The notes under the pieces were generated by a model. That model had not been told where the DNA came from, did no database searches, and saw only the letters and a program-made list of their open reading frames with translations. A stretch of 64,000 nucleotides of DNA from Clostridiaceae bacterium OM02-2AC (GTDB taxonomy: Bacteria > Bacillota_I > Bacilli_A > Erysipelotrichales > Erysipelotrichaceae): contig QULU01000002.1 in the NCBI GenBank assembly GCA_003481775.1, positions 62,001-126,000 on the forward strand, written 5' to 3'. Made by a program: the position numbers and the translations under genes. Below, in pieces: positions 15,615-28,064 of this stretch (its first letter is position 1; the number at the start of each line of letters is the position of its first letter).

Positions 15615-18431
15615 ATGTCTGAGCAGGAAGTATTTGATTATATCTATTCTGTCATTACAAAGGAATATCTGGAAAACAGTATTCAGAAAAAAGAGATTTT
15701 CGGAATTACAGCAAAGGATATCGCTGATCACTTTAACACATATCGCTCGACAGTCAGTACCCTGCTGAATACGGCTGTCAAGAATGGCTTGTTTATTAAG
15801 ATTGAAACCAGACCTGTTTTATTTGTTCCTGTGGATATTGTAAAGAGGGAGCTGCATGTTCCCCTGGATCAGAGTGTTTATACCCCGGAGGAAATCAGAG
15901 ACCTGTTTTTCAAAAAGGAACAGGAAGGGACAGATTCCTTTTCCATCATGATCGGCTATGACGGCAGCCAGTCTCTGCAAATCAAACAGGCGCAGTCCGC
16001 TATTTTATATCCGCCAAAGGGTCTGCACACATTGATTACCGGAGAAAGCGGCACAGGCAAGACGTTATTCGCCCATACGATGTATGACTACGGCAGAAAA
16101 ATTAAGGGTATGAGTGAAAAGGAATATCCCTTTGTGGAATTCAACTGTGCAGACTATTACCACAATCCCCAGCTTCTGCTGTCACAGCTGTTCGGACATA
16201 TCCGGGGAGCATTTACGGGAGCGGATCAGGAAACGGAGGGGCTGGTTGAAAAAGCGAATCACGGCATTCTGTTTCTGGATGAAATTCACAGACTTCCCCC
16301 GGAAGGACAGGAGCTGTTATTCTATCTAATGGATACCGGACAATACCGCAAGATGGGGGAAGCAAACACGATACGGAAGGCGGATATCCTCATCATCGGC
16401 GCCACGACAGAAAATCCGAAGGATGTCCTGCTGAAAACCTTTAAGCGCAGGATACCTCTGACGATCAATCTGCCGCCGCTCAGAGAACGGCCCTTGCAGG
16501 AAAAGCTGAAAATTATGGAGCATCTCTTTTCTAAGGAAGCCATTCTTACACAGCGAACCTACATCATTGATGCGGATATCGTAAAAGCCGTCTCCCTGTA
16601 TGATTTTACAGAAAATATCGGACAGCTTGCTTCTGAAATTAAAATACTGTGTGCCCGCTCCTTTCTGGAAAGTAAAACCAAGGAATTCGGTGAAATCAAG
16701 GTTCCCTATGTGTTTCTGTCAGACAATATTCGCGAGGCTTATAAAAAGTACAGGAAAATCGGATATACCTTTACAGACAATTACGAGAACTACAACTATG
16801 ACCTTGTAATCACTCCATCCAATGAAATTACACATGTAAAGGAAAACGTCCTGAACGAAGAAGCATACTGTAGCTTGCTCGATGAGATTCGCAACTATTC
16901 CAGACAGGGGCTGACGAGCGATGAGGTTGCCATTCGCATATCCTCCGCAGTGTCTTCCTATTATGACGAAATTCTCAACAGCATGTATTTTAAAACGGTA
17001 AACAAGGATGAGCTTTATAAGATTATCGAACCACGCATTGTCGATTTCTCTTTGGAGGTCATGAAGGAAATACAAAACCGCCTGTCTGTAAAAATCACAG
17101 AACAAAGCATACTCGTTCTGGCCTTTCATTTAAAATTTCTCATTGACAGATTGCGGAAAATAAAGCTGACAGAGAGCAGCTCCGTACCTGTGAAAACAGG
17201 TGATACGATTGTTGATGATATGATCGACAAGATCGAAAGCAAGTTTTCTCTTCGATTGCCGACGGATGAAAAAAAGTTCTTTCAGCTGCTGATCAAGAAT
17301 ATTACAAGTGATATTGTACCGGATAATTCATCAAAGGCTGCCTTGTATATCCTTGCGCACGGCAATACGGCATCCAGCATAGCAGAGGTATGCAACCGTC
17401 TGCTGCATACGGACTTTGTAAAAGCATTTGATATGCCGCTGACACAGGATGTCAATCAGAGCTACCAGCTGTTTGTGGAGGAAATCGAGAGTCTGCATCT
17501 CAAAAAGGGGGTAATGATTCTAGCGGACATGGGCTCTCTTCTGGATTTCGGGCATAAGCTGACAAGAGATACCGGTATCCCCACACACACGATTCCAAAC
17601 GTATCCACCGCGATTGCATTGGATTTCGCGCACATCATGCTGAATCGTAATGAGCATATTGATCTTACCTACAATGAGTATCTGATTAAAAACCGCTTTG
17701 AGCCTGCCTTTGTAAGCTCAGAAAAAGAGCCCGCAATCATATCTGCCTGTTCATCCGGGCAGGGAACAAGCATCGCATTTAAAAATATGATCATTGAAAT
17801 ATTAAAGGAGAATTCGCTTGGCTATATCCATGTATTTGCGTTAAGCAATGAGGAGCTTCAAAAGAAAAATGAGGCATATCAGGAAATCGTGGACAGCTAC
17901 AATCTGGTTGCTGTTATTGGAAATGTACATATTGATGTGGATGCCCCTTTCTTTCATATTTCCGAACTGGTTACCGATGATAAAAAAGAGAATTTCATTA
18001 AATTCCTGAATAAAACAGGAGTAAGCGAACAGAAGACAAAGCATAAAAAAACAGACCAGAGTGCAGAGGAAGCCGCAGGATTTCTGGCCCAGCATGTTAT
18101 GTACGTAAATCCACTGGCTGTCCAAAAGGTTGCCACGGAGTTTTTAGAAGGTCTTTTTGATGATTTGGAGTATGAAGAAAAAAACAGAGCCTCTACCGGA
18201 TTCTCATTGATTATTCATATCGGTTTTATGATTGAGCGTATCATAGCAAATAAGACAATCATATTTGACCATAAGATTCCTTATTTGGATAATAATAAAG
18301 AAATCTTTCAGAAAATAAGAAGCCATATCAAGTCCATTGAGGAAGCCTTTGAAATTGAGATCAGTGATGATGAAATCTGTTATATGATGATCACCCTGTA
18401 TCCGAACACATACGATGCGGCTGTTGCATAA
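15615..18431 (+). CDS. LevR/ManR-type sigma-54 activator with PRD and PTS EIIA/EIIB domains
   Basis: 938-aa transcription activator for the sigma-54 promoters on either side. Order: N-terminal winged helix (about 1-75), AAA+ domain with Walker A GESGTGKT (about 142-149), the sigma-54 contact motif GAFTGA (about 198) and Walker B FLDEIH (about 220), PRD1 (about 410-510), an EIIA-Man-like domain with LAHGNT (His near 581), an EIIB-like domain with ACSSGQGT (Cys near 716) and a C-terminal PRD2. Its activity is expected to be set by PTS phosphorylation of the PRD/EII histidines. Start ATG 15615 has GAGGTG upstream. It directly supports the role of the two GG/GC promoters. Confidence 0.95.
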   Translation: MSEQEVFDYIYSVITKEYLENSIQKKEIFGITAKDIADHFNTYRSTVSTLLNTAVKNGLFIKIETRPVLFVPVDIVKRELHVPLDQSVYTPEEIRDLFFKKEQEGTDSFSIMIGYDGSQSLQIKQAQSAILYPPKGLHTLITGESGTGKTLFAHTMYDYGRKIKGMSEKEYPFVEFNCADYYHNPQLLLSQLFGHIRGAFTGADQETEGLVEKANHGILFLDEIHRLPPEGQELLFYLMDTGQYRKMGEANTIRKADILIIGATTENPKDVLLKTFKRRIPLTINLPPLRERPLQEKLKIMEHLFSKEAILTQRTYIIDADIVKAVSLYDFTENIGQLASEIKILCARSFLESKTKEFGEIKVPYVFLSDNIREAYKKYRKIGYTFTDNYENYNYDLVITPSNEITHVKENVLNEEAYCSLLDEIRNYSRQGLTSDEVAIRISSAVSSYYDEILNSMYFKTVNKDELYKIIEPRIVDFSLEVMKEIQNRLSVKITEQSILVLAFHLKFLIDRLRKIKLTESSSVPVKTGDTIVDDMIDKIESKFSLRLPTDEKKFFQLLIKNITSDIVPDNSSKAALYILAHGNTASSIAEVCNRLLHTDFVKAFDMPLTQDVNQSYQLFVEEIESLHLKKGVMILADMGSLLDFGHKLTRDTGIPTHTIPNVSTAIALDFAHIMLNRNEHIDLTYNEYLIKNRFEPAFVSSEKEPAIISACSSGQGTSIAFKNMIIEILKENSLGYIHVFALSNEELQKKNEAYQEIVDSYNLVAVIGNVHIDVDAPFFHISELVTDDKKENFIKFLNKTGVSEQKTKHKKTDQSAEEAAGFLAQHVMYVNPLAVQKVATEFLEGLFDDLEYEEKNRASTGFSLIIHIGFMIERIIANKTIIFDHKIPYLDNNKEIFQKIRSHIKSIEEAFEIEISDDEICYMMITLYPNTYDAAVA

Positions 18432-18472
18432 CAGTTCAGAACAAGGCAGGCAGCATTTTGAGGAGAATGAAT

Positions 18473-18622
18473 ATGAATGGAAAAATTTACTTAATCGAAT
18501 ATACGGTTATCGTGCTGATCATGATGGTTTTCAACCGGTCAGCCTCATTGGAGAATATGCTCATCGCTTTTCTGATTGTCCTCATACAAATCGGCTTTGA
18601 CAGGCTGAGAAGAAGGAAGTAA
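18473..18622 (+). CDS. Small two-helix membrane protein downstream of the levR-like gene
   Basis: 49 residues (MNGKIYLIEYTVIVLIMMVF at the start, GFDRLRRRK at the end): two hydrophobic segments around an RSASLEN turn and a strongly basic tail. AGGAG is seven bases before the ATG. It lies 42 bp after the regulator and before a strong terminator, so it is the last gene of that transcript. It is similar in plan to the 72-aa protein coded before dhaK. Function unknown. Confidence 0.55.
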   Translation: MNGKIYLIEYTVIVLIMMVFNRSASLENMLIAFLIVLIQIGFDRLRRRK

Positions 18623-18671
18623 ACTTTTGTAGTTATACAGTGCTTCATCCATAACGAATACATATACATAG

Positions 18672-18720
18672 GGGAATTCAAATACTGTTGTATTTTATAA
18701 ATATTTGAATTCCCTTTTTC
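18672..18720 (+). terminator. Terminator of the EIIA-levR-like unit
   Basis: A perfect 13-bp stem, GGGAATTCAAATA with TATTTGAATTCCC (18672-18684 and 18702-18714), is followed by TTTTTC. Confidence 0.85.
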
Positions 18721-18848
18721 GTCTACATCCGCAAGCGCAGAGTCTTATACAATGCCTATCGCCATATCATAGCATATACATTTGCAAGGAAGCGGATAGG
18801 TAAACGAATCGTGGATTTCCATGTCATGTTTTAACAGTTATGCTTCAC

Positions 18849-18881
18849 AAAAAAAGAGATACCAGATGATCCTGATATCCC
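18849..18881 (-). terminator. Terminator of the upp-atp operon
   Basis: On the minus strand GATATCAG/CTGGTATC (one G-T pair, six-base loop, 18858-18879) is followed by T-rich sequence, 10-30 bp after the atpC stop. Confidence 0.8.
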
Positions 18882-18888
18882 TATATGG

Positions 18889-19281
18889 TTAACCACCGTA
18901 AACCTTGATACGGTTGATTGCTTTTGCCAATGCGACTTCAGCACGCTTAATGCTGGTGCGGTTATCCATTTTCTTCAAACGCTCCTCAGCACGTTGTTTT
19001 GCACGTCTGGCACGCTCGATATCAATTTCCTCACGACCTTCAATCGCATCCGCAAGAATACGCATCTCATTGTCCGCAAACTGAAGCAATCCGCCGGCAA
19101 TCGCATAATCCTTATATTCATTGCCTTCCATAAGAGAACATTTGCATGTTGTCAGCATTGCAACGATAGGCATGTGATTGGGAAGAATTGTCGTTTCTCC
19201 TTCCACCGTACGCACATGCACGCCGCCGACTTCGCCTTCCTTATAAAGACCCAGCGGCGTAATGATCTTAATTTTGATCAT
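18889..19281 (-). CDS. atpC: ATP synthase F1 subunit epsilon
   Basis: 130-aa epsilon subunit of the F1 central stalk, which links c-ring rotation to the catalytic head and limits ATP hydrolysis. The N-terminal beta-barrel (MIKIKIITPLGLYKEGEVGGV, ILPNHMPIVAML) and the C-terminal helical hairpin (RARRAKQRAEERL) are both present. It is the last gene of the operon, 2 bp after the atpD stop. Confidence 0.95.
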   Translation of the reverse strand: MIKIKIITPLGLYKEGEVGGVHVRTVEGETTILPNHMPIVAMLTTCKCSLMEGNEYKDYAIAGGLLQFADNEMRILADAIEGREEIDIERARRAKQRAEERLKKMDNRTSIKRAEVALAKAINRIKVYGG

Positions 19282-19283
19282 AC

Positions 19284-21535
<2,252 letters not shown>

Positions 21536-21538
21536 ACA

Positions 21539-23065
21539 TTATCCTTCTATCATATTCTTGAATTCAGAAGCAAAGGACTGCAGGGCATCCTTAATCTTAG
21601 CACTCAATGCATCATCCAGCGCCTGCTTTTCTTCAATTTCCGTTAAGATGTCCGCATGGTTTCGCTCCATGTATTTCAGCATTTCTTTTTCATACAGCTG
21701 AACATCCTCCACCTTAACCGGCTTCAGGAATTTGTTTTTTGCCGCAAACAGAGATAAAACCTGATGGGTTACCGGCAGCGGGTCATACTGATTCTGAATC
21801 AGCAGCTTGGTCAACCGTTCCCCATGTGCCAGTGTTTCCGTCGTAGCTGCATCCAGATCACTTCCGAATTTCGCAAAGGCCTGCATTTCACGGAACTGCG
21901 CCAGCTCCAGCTTCAGGGAACCGCTCACCTGCTTCATCGCCTTGATCTGTGCCGCACTACCTACACGCGATACGGACAGACCGCTGTCAACGGCAGGACG
22001 TACACCACTGTTGAACAGCTCCGTCTGTAAGAAGATCTGTCCATCGGTGATAGAAATAACATTTGTCGGTATATAGGCGGATATATCTCCGGCCTGTGTT
22101 TCAATGATCGGCAGAGCAGTCAGACTTCCTGCACCCAGCTCATCATTCAGCTTAGCTGCACGCTCCAATAGACGGGAATGCAGATAGAAGACATCTCCCG
22201 GATATGCCTCACGCCCAGGCGGACGCTTCAGCAGCAGGGACATGGTACGATAGGCAACCGCATGCTTACTCAAATCGTCATAGACAATTAGCACATCGTC
22301 ACCGTTTTCCATCCATTCCTCACCGATGGCACAGCCTGCATAAGGCGCAATATATTGCAGCGGAGCCGGTTCACTCGCGGTGGAGGATACGATGGTTGTA
22401 TATTCCATAGCGCCATGTGAACGAAGCTTTTCTACAATCTGTGCTACCGTACTGGCCTTCTGACCAATGGCAACATAAATACACTTTACATTATTTTCCT
22501 TTTGATTGATGATGGTATCAATGGCAATCGCCGTTTTCCCAGTCTGGCGGTCTCCGATGATCAGCTCACGCTGTCCGCGCCCGATCGGAATCATGGAATC
22601 AATGATTTTCAAGCCGGTCTGAATCGGCTGATGTACACTCTTTCTTGTCATTACACCAGGGGCCACACGCTCTACCGGACGGAACTTATCACTTTTGATT
22701 GGTTCTCCTCCGTCAATCGCCTGTCCCAATGCATTGACAACACGTCCCAGCATACCGTTCCCGACAGGAACCTCAACGATACGTCCGGTACGTTTTACTT
22801 CGTCTCCCTCACGGATGTTGGAGTCATCACCCATCAAAACAGCACCGACATGCTCTTCCTCCAGGTTTAATACCATACCATATACATCCCCAGGGAAACG
22901 AAGCAGCTCACCGGCCATCGCATTCTGTAAACCGTAGATCAGGGCGATACCGTCACCAACGGTGATAATCGTACCAGTCTCATCGATTTCCAGATCCTCA
23001 TCATATCTGCGAATCTGATCCTTGATCAGCTTACTTATTTCTTCTGGCTTTAAGCTCACTCGCAC
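21539..23065 (-). CDS. atpA: ATP synthase F1 subunit alpha
   Basis: 508-aa non-catalytic nucleotide-binding subunit of F1. Walker A GDRQTGKT near residue 170 and [15 protein letters not shown] are standard, as is the C-terminal signature [17 protein letters not shown]. In the normal position between atpH and atpG. No anomaly seen. Confidence 0.98.
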   Translation of the reverse strand: MRVSLKPEEISKLIKDQIRRYDEDLEIDETGTIITVGDGIALIYGLQNAMAGELLRFPGDVYGMVLNLEEEHVGAVLMGDDSNIREGDEVKRTGRIVEVPVGNGMLGRVVNALGQAIDGGEPIKSDKFRPVERVAPGVMTRKSVHQPIQTGLKIIDSMIPIGRGQRELIIGDRQTGKTAIAIDTIINQKENNVKCIYVAIGQKASTVAQIVEKLRSHGAMEYTTIVSSTASEPAPLQYIAPYAGCAIGEEWMENGDDVLIVYDDLSKHAVAYRTMSLLLKRPPGREAYPGDVFYLHSRLLERAAKLNDELGAGSLTALPIIETQAGDISAYIPTNVISITDGQIFLQTELFNSGVRPAVDSGLSVSRVGSAAQIKAMKQVSGSLKLELAQFREMQAFAKFGSDLDAATTETLAHGERLTKLLIQNQYDPLPVTHQVLSLFAAKNKFLKPVKVEDVQLYEKEMLKYMERNHADILTEIEEKQALDDALSAKIKDALQSFASEFKNMIEG

Positions 23066-23071
23066 TCACCT

Positions 23072-23623
23072 CTAACTTTCCTGCACAGGTTCACTCTGTG
23101 CCAGTTGTTTCAGATTATCCATACGGCTTCTGGCAGTATTATCCAGAACCATATCATTGATCTTTATGCGCAGTCCCGCAAGCAGATCCGGATCCTCCTG
23201 AATTTTTAATTCCACAGTTTTCAAAAGCTTTTTCTCCAGCATGGATTTCAGACGGGTTATTTCCGCAGCATCCAGCTTCTTTGCCGTACGGACATGTGCC
23301 ACTTCGATATTGTTCACCTTGTTGTACTGCTTTACAAATTCCCGGGTGATATCATGAAAACTCTGAAAACGGCTTTTATCAATCAAAAGCTTCGCAAAAT
23401 TCAAAACCATGTGATTGACTTCACTGCCGAATACAGACGCAAGCGTCTGCTTCTTTTCTTCCTTGTGAATCTTAGGATGTGTCAGTACCCGCATGAAATC
23501 AGGATACGCCTTCAGCTGTTCATCCATCATGCATAAGTCTGCCTTGAACGCATCCAGCTTTTGTTCCTCCTGTGCAAGCGTAAACAGCGCATCACTGTAG
23601 CTTTTCGCTGCTATGCCTGCCAT
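23072..23623 (-). CDS. atpH: ATP synthase F1 subunit delta
   Basis: 183-aa delta subunit that joins the peripheral stalk to the F1 head. N-terminal SYSDALFTLAQEE and the C-terminal DPDLLAGLRIKINDMVLDNT are family features. The start overlaps the end of atpF by 13 nt, so translation is coupled. Confidence 0.94.
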   Translation of the reverse strand: MAGIAAKSYSDALFTLAQEEQKLDAFKADLCMMDEQLKAYPDFMRVLTHPKIHKEEKKQTLASVFGSEVNHMVLNFAKLLIDKSRFQSFHDITREFVKQYNKVNNIEVAHVRTAKKLDAAEITRLKSMLEKKLLKTVELKIQEDPDLLAGLRIKINDMVLDNTARSRMDNLKQLAQSEPVQES

Positions 23624-24129
23624 GACTCATCACCTGCATGCTCGATAAAATCATCCACGTACTGCTTATGTGTACTTTCATCCAGTTCTTTATTTACAAT
23701 CTGTTTTGCGGCCTCAAACGCCACGTCAACGATTGCATCCTTCATTTCTGCACGAGCCTGTACCTTTTCACGTTCAATATCCTTCCGCGCTTTTTCCTTC
23801 ACTGCTTCGGCTTCTCCTCTTGCAGCTGCCAGAATTTCACGCTTTTCCTGAACGGCATTGGCTTTGGCACTTTCCAATAGTTCATGAGCTTCACCACGGG
23901 CATTGGCCATCTGTTCCTCATACTGACGTTTGTATTGTTCTCCTGCTTCCTTGCTCTGTAATCCTGCATCGATATCTGCCTGAATGGCAGCCTTGCGTGC
24001 ATCGAGATAGGCAAGCACCTTGTCCCAGAAGAAATGCTTTGCGACTGCGACGATGATCAGTGTGGATACACAGACCATGATCATATCCATCGGATTCAGC
24101 CGCAGATAGGCATTTATATCAAAATCCAT
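23611..24129 (-). CDS. atpF: ATP synthase Fo subunit b
   Basis: 172-aa peripheral-stalk subunit: one N-terminal transmembrane helix (MIMVCVSTLIIVAVAKHFFW, about residues 16-35), then a long charged, Ala-rich coiled coil that dimerises along F1. It overlaps atpH by 13 nt. Confidence 0.94.
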   Translation of the reverse strand: MDFDINAYLRLNPMDMIMVCVSTLIIVAVAKHFFWDKVLAYLDARKAAIQADIDAGLQSKEAGEQYKRQYEEQMANARGEAHELLESAKANAVQEKREILAAARGEAEAVKEKARKDIEREKVQARAEMKDAIVDVAFEAAKQIVNKELDESTHKQYVDDFIEHAGDESWQA

Positions 24130-24174
24130 ACTATGCGAATACCTCCTTTCTTCATAGCTTCATGACAAATGACA

Positions 24175-24435
<261 letters not shown>

Positions 24436-24448
24436 TTAAAATCATTCG

Positions 24449-25156
24449 TTATTCTTCCGGGGCAACCTGCTCACTTAGGAAGAAGCTTGCCAGCGTGAAG
24501 AAGATATAGGTCTGTATCAGACCCGAGAAAACATCAAAATACGCATGCAGAAACGGTGTCGCAATGTAGCCGAGCACTCCAAACGGGAGAAAGCTTCGCA
24601 TCATCGTATACACCAGCAGCATAATAATGGAGCCTGCCAGTATGTTTCCAAACAAACGCATGGAAAGCGAAATCGGAAGTGCCAGCTCACCAATGACATT
24701 CAATGGTGTAAGCAGCCACATCGGCTCCGTCAGTTCTTTCAGACGTGCGCCAAGCCCGCCTTTTTTGATACCGTTGTACTGAATGGTCAGAAACATCATC
24801 AGTGCAAGGGTAACATTGAAGCTCAGATTGGATGTCGGCGGCTGTAATCCGAGAAGTCCCAAAAGATTGCTGATGGCCATCATCATCGTCAGGGTACCCA
24901 GAAACGGCAGATAACGCTTCGTTTCATGCTTCAGGTTATCCCCGATGATATTAGTACACAAACCGGTTATCATCTCTGTAATCAGAAGTATTCCTGACGG
25001 CGCCTTTCGGACATCGGCCTTTTCAAACTTCCTGCCGGCCCAGATAAAGAATATGGAAAACAGCACACAGAGAATCAGCCAGTTGATAATCGACTGCTGA
25101 AATTCGATGTTGTGTCCAAACAGTGTCAAAACGATTCCGTCAAACTTATCGTCCAC
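24449..25156 (-). CDS. atpB: ATP synthase Fo subunit a
   Basis: 235-aa membrane subunit forming the ion half-channels against the c ring. The essential Arg is in SLSMRLFGNILAGS near residue 170, and five to six transmembrane segments are seen. It shares one base with the atpI-like stop/start region, so translation follows directly from it. Confidence 0.96.
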   Translation of the reverse strand: MDDKFDGIVLTLFGHNIEFQQSIINWLILCVLFSIFFIWAGRKFEKADVRKAPSGILLITEMITGLCTNIIGDNLKHETKRYLPFLGTLTMMMAISNLLGLLGLQPPTSNLSFNVTLALMMFLTIQYNGIKKGGLGARLKELTEPMWLLTPLNVIGELALPISLSMRLFGNILAGSIIMLLVYTMMRSFLPFGVLGYIATPFLHAYFDVFSGLIQTYIFFTLASFFLSEQVAPEE

Positions 25157-25530
25157 TACTCATCCTCCTTTCTGTGTTTCCAGCTGTACATCAGAATACT
25201 GCACTTATGAAGCAGCATTCCCACCAGCAGAGCCGCAATATGCGCCCCTGCAACGGCGCTTAAAGCAAAGATCACGGCATACAGCATGTATCTTCGCGTA
25301 TAGGAGCGAAATGCGCGGGATTTGATATCCGCCAGTTCCCCGTCGATGTGCCCAACCATGTTCTGGATCATGTTGAAGCCCATGATACCGGTTAAGGAAC
25401 CGATCAAAATACCCATAACGCCCTGCTTCCAGGCTCCGGGAAACAGGATGATGCAGACCACACAGCCTGCTGCACATAGCAGCAGCGTAAGTATGCGAAT
25501 CTCCATTCCCATTTTCCTTGTTTCATTCAT
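25156..25530 (-). CDS. atpI: AtpI-like membrane protein of the ATP synthase operon
   Basis: About 125 aa with four hydrophobic segments, like the ATP synthase subunit I/AtpI family that helps c-ring assembly or Mg2+ handling. The frame offers a GTG at 25539 and ATGs at 25536 and 25530; ATG 25530 is preferred since GGTGAT, inside the end of the preceding gene, is then at normal distance. Overlap with the preceding small gene shows coupling. Confidence 0.78.
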   Translation of the reverse strand: MNETRKMGMEIRILTLLLCAAGCVVCIILFPGAWKQGVMGILIGSLTGIMGFNMIQNMVGHIDGELADIKSRAFRSYTRRYMLYAVIFALSAVAGAHIAALLVGMLLHKCSILMYSWKHRKEDE

Positions 25531-25714
25531 GATCATCACCCAGCTTTCGAATCATCAGATACAGACTGGAGATGATGGCGTAGGCTAACAGAATCAGAAG
25601 ACACCATGGCGAGGTATGAAATACATCATCCAGCCAGGCACCGATCCACACTGCTGCCCCACAGGCAAGTGCCATGGTAAACATCAGCCGCATAGCCTGA
25701 TACGCTTCCTTCAT
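25523..25714 (-). CDS. atpZ: AtpZ/AtpI-family small membrane protein
   Basis: 63 aa with two transmembrane helices (MRLMFTMALACGAAVWIGAWL and LLILLAYAIISSLYLMI), matching the AtpZ-type partner of AtpI found upstream of atpB in many Bacillota. It starts 2 bp after the upp stop and overlaps the next gene. Confidence 0.75.
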   Translation of the reverse strand: MKEAYQAMRLMFTMALACGAAVWIGAWLDDVFHTSPWCLLILLAYAIISSLYLMIRKLGDDHE

Positions 25715-25716
25715 GA

Positions 25717-26337
25717 CTACTTCGTACCGAAAATACGGTCTCCTGCATCTCCAAGTCCGGGTACGATATACCCTTTTTCGTTCAGTTTTTCATCCAGTGC
25801 CGCAAGATAGATGTCTACTTCCGGATGTGCCTCTTCTACAGCTTTGACACCTTCGGGAGCACCGACAAGACATACAAGGCGTATATTCTTCGCCCCCTGC
25901 TTTTTCACCATGTCAATGGCTGCGATAGCACTTCCTCCGGTGGCCAGCATCGGATCGACGATCATGACGATAGCGTCCTTTACTTCCTTCGGATATTTTT
26001 CAAAATATGTATGAGGCTCCAGTGTTTCTTCATCACGATACAGCCCCACATGTGCAATCTTAACGGTAGGGATCAAATCACAGATTCCATTTACCATTCC
26101 AAGACCTGCACGAAGAATCGGTACCAGTACGATTTCCTTCGCAAGCTCATAGGTTGTGGTCTTTGCGACAGGCGTTTCGATTTCGACTGGCTGAAGCGGG
26201 AAATCTCTGGAAATTTCGTAAGCCATCAGGCCTGCGATTTCGTCCAGATTCTGACGGAAATCCTTTGTTCCGGTTTCCTTCTTACGCATCTGTGACAGCT
26301 TATGCGTAATCAATGGATGTTGTAAGACTTTCAGCAT
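25717..26337 (-). CDS. upp: Uracil phosphoribosyltransferase
   Basis: Converts uracil and PRPP to UMP in pyrimidine salvage. 206 aa; PRPP-binding loop [12 protein letters not shown] near residue 128 and the uracil-binding C-terminus [17 protein letters not shown]. It is the first gene of the atp transcript, 2 bp before atpZ. In many Bacillota glyA lies directly upstream; here glyA is 20 kb away. Confidence 0.97.
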   Translation of the reverse strand: MLKVLQHPLITHKLSQMRKKETGTKDFRQNLDEIAGLMAYEISRDFPLQPVEIETPVAKTTTYELAKEIVLVPILRAGLGMVNGICDLIPTVKIAHVGLYRDEETLEPHTYFEKYPKEVKDAIVMIVDPMLATGGSAIAAIDMVKKQGAKNIRLVCLVGAPEGVKAVEEAHPEVDIYLAALDEKLNEKGYIVPGLGDAGDRIFGTK

Positions 26338-26359
26338 AATAATCTCCTTACATAATCAA

Positions 26360-26448
26360 TACGGATATAGCGTACCATAATCCGTTCCAACAGTAGACAG
26401 ACAATTCAAATGAATTGTATAAATTCTGGCCACGTTATTTTTATTATA
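26360..26448 (-). promoter_or_regulatory. Likely promoter and structured leader of upp-atp
   Basis: TATAAT lies at 26448-26443 on the minus strand without a clear -35 box. In the leader are the perfect inverted repeat ACAATTCA-AA-TGAATTGT (26401-26418) and a second one, ATCCGT/ACGGAT, just before the upp ribosome binding site. They could bind a regulator or shape the mRNA. Confidence 0.4.
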
Positions 26449-26495
26449 CCATGAACACCCTGCTTTTTCCCCCTTTTGTGCATTTTTTCACCACC

Positions 26496-26563
26496 TTTTT
26501 CAAGTGCTTTCCTATATATTATGTATGCCCTGGAAATGATTATTCTGGACGTTTTTCAAGTGC
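26496..26563. repeat. 12-bp direct repeat, two copies
   Basis: TTTTTCAAGTGC occurs at 26496-26507 and again at 26552-26563, 56 bp apart, upstream of the upp promoter. No gene lies here. Confidence 0.45.
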
Positions 26564-26752
26564 CTGTATCTAGAATCAGCATGTAAAACTTTTGTGTGGT
26601 TTAATCTTTCTGAATTTTAGTATCAGGATTTATCCAACAGCAGATAGCTATAGATTTGTACAGGTATAAACATAGCGGATGCTATATATACCTCATCCAG
26701 ATATTTACCGCTCGCTTGTGCTATTCAAACAATCATTCTTAACCTCATTACA

Positions 26753-26918
26753 CTAATGGTAGAAATAATATGCTGCTGCAAAAAGGACAACAGAAATAGT
26801 AAACAGCTTTCTTGTGTAAACTGAATTCCCCATTTTTTCATCATAAATATTGATAATTTTATAATATTTATTTTTTATAGCTGTTGTCAAAAAATTTGAG
26901 ACCATATTGTTTCTTCAT
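26753..26918 (-). pseudogene. Possible frameshifted small membrane-protein gene
   Basis: ATG 26918 has a good AGGAGG-like site (ATAGGAGGAT), but the frame closes after 16 codons beyond a run of six T. Removing one T opens a frame that continues to 26753 and ends in a hydrophobic segment (LFTISVVLFAAAYYF). It may be a remnant of a gene of about 54 codons. No family recognised. Confidence 0.25.
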
Positions 26919-27250
26919 ATCCTCCTATCCCAGATAGCATATGTTTGTTTCAAATTCATTTAAAAGACATCTCCTCTTTACAAATAAGATTATTGCCTAT
27001 ATGATTGAAAAGAGTAGGCACATATCCGATTGTAGTAAACAATAGAGAAAGATATAAAAAAGGCACTCTTTGATCCTACAATATTTTCATTAGCGTTAAA
27101 TCCCTTATACCTTTTGCAGATAGAAGATTTAAAGCTAAAAACAATCATACGAATACCTACGAATCATTATCAGAATATGTAAATAAACATAGGGCTAGCT
27201 GCTTTCTGTTAAACTGTCAAATCATAATATCCCTACCAAAGGAGAACACC

Positions 27251-27946
27251 ATGAAAAGAATAATTATTTCTATATTATTTATATTGTTAAGCGCATGCTC
27301 TACGAAAGATGAAAAAGCTCCTATAAAACCCACAGTTATAGAATACCCTACCTCCACCTTTGTCTCAGATGAAATACGAAAGAACAGTGAGCTGAATGAG
27401 CTTATTCGTTGTACTCTATCTCGCGATGAAAAAGAATTGAAAAAAGCAGCTACAGATATTGCTATGATAAAAGTCATTAGCATAGATTATTCAGATATGA
27501 ACTTTTTCGATGCTGCACCAACTACCTACGGAAAATTCCTTGTTGATAAAACGATACATGGAACTATAAAAGAAAACAGCATTTACACTTATGCAAAGGA
27601 AGGGGGATTCATTCCTATCAATGAATATGAACAGATAAGAAACCCCGATTTTTATAATGAAACAACAAAGGAATACCGTAAAAAAAGAGAGAATCGCTAT
27701 TACAATGCGACATTTGAACCTGATATAGAAATAGAAGCAGGAAAATGCTATCTCGCCCTGATGAGCTTTAATAAGGACAAGGATTTATATGCTTTTCTCG
27801 ATATGGGCGATGGTTTAAGAGAGATTGACTTACCTGCTCAGAAGAAAGTAAAACACGAATCTTACGATTTAAATCAATTAAACGTTCGTAACAATACCAC
27901 CGGTGATATGGAGTCTTTAAAATCAGTTATAGAAAAATTAAAGTAA
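27251..27946 (+). CDS. Uncharacterised lipoprotein
   Basis: 231 aa with a lipoprotein signal (MKRIIISILFILLSACSTK, Cys near residue 16) and a charged extracytoplasmic domain with no recognised family. AAAGGAG is six bases before the ATG. Lower GC than the neighbouring atp genes, alone between an intergenic desert and a terminator, which suggests recent acquisition. The ordered strand-rich pattern of the middle (YGKFLVDKTIHGTIKENSIYTY) recalls small secreted beta-domain proteins, but no function can be given. Confidence 0.75.
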   Translation: MKRIIISILFILLSACSTKDEKAPIKPTVIEYPTSTFVSDEIRKNSELNELIRCTLSRDEKELKKAATDIAMIKVISIDYSDMNFFDAAPTTYGKFLVDKTIHGTIKENSIYTYAKEGGFIPINEYEQIRNPDFYNETTKEYRKKRENRYYNATFEPDIEIEAGKCYLALMSFNKDKDLYAFLDMGDGLREIDLPAQKKVKHESYDLNQLNVRNNTTGDMESLKSVIEKLK

Positions 27947-28028
27947 ACAATACAGATGACACATGCTATGATTTTCATGCGTGAATTGAATGAAAAGAAT
28001 GATAAGCATTTTCATAAGCGATACGATA

Positions 28029-28064
28029 AAAACGGAAGAGAGCACCTATACTGTCTTCCGTTTT
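28029..28064 (+). terminator. Bidirectional terminator after the lipoprotein gene
   Basis: The perfect stem AAAACGGAAGA/TCTTCCGTTTT with a 14-nt loop ends in a T-run on both strands; it can end the lipoprotein gene and the PTS/aldolase operon coming from the right. Confidence 0.8.

Larger units (their letters stand above)
26338..27250. other. Long gene-poor gap upstream of the upp-atp operon
   Basis: About 910 bp, AT-rich. It holds the likely upp promoter and leader (26360-26450), two inverted repeats, two copies of a 12-bp direct repeat (26496 and 26552) and a small broken frame (26753-26918). No intact gene of more than 40 codons with a ribosome binding site was found. It marks one edge of the block that separates upp from glyA. 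Confidence 0.5.
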
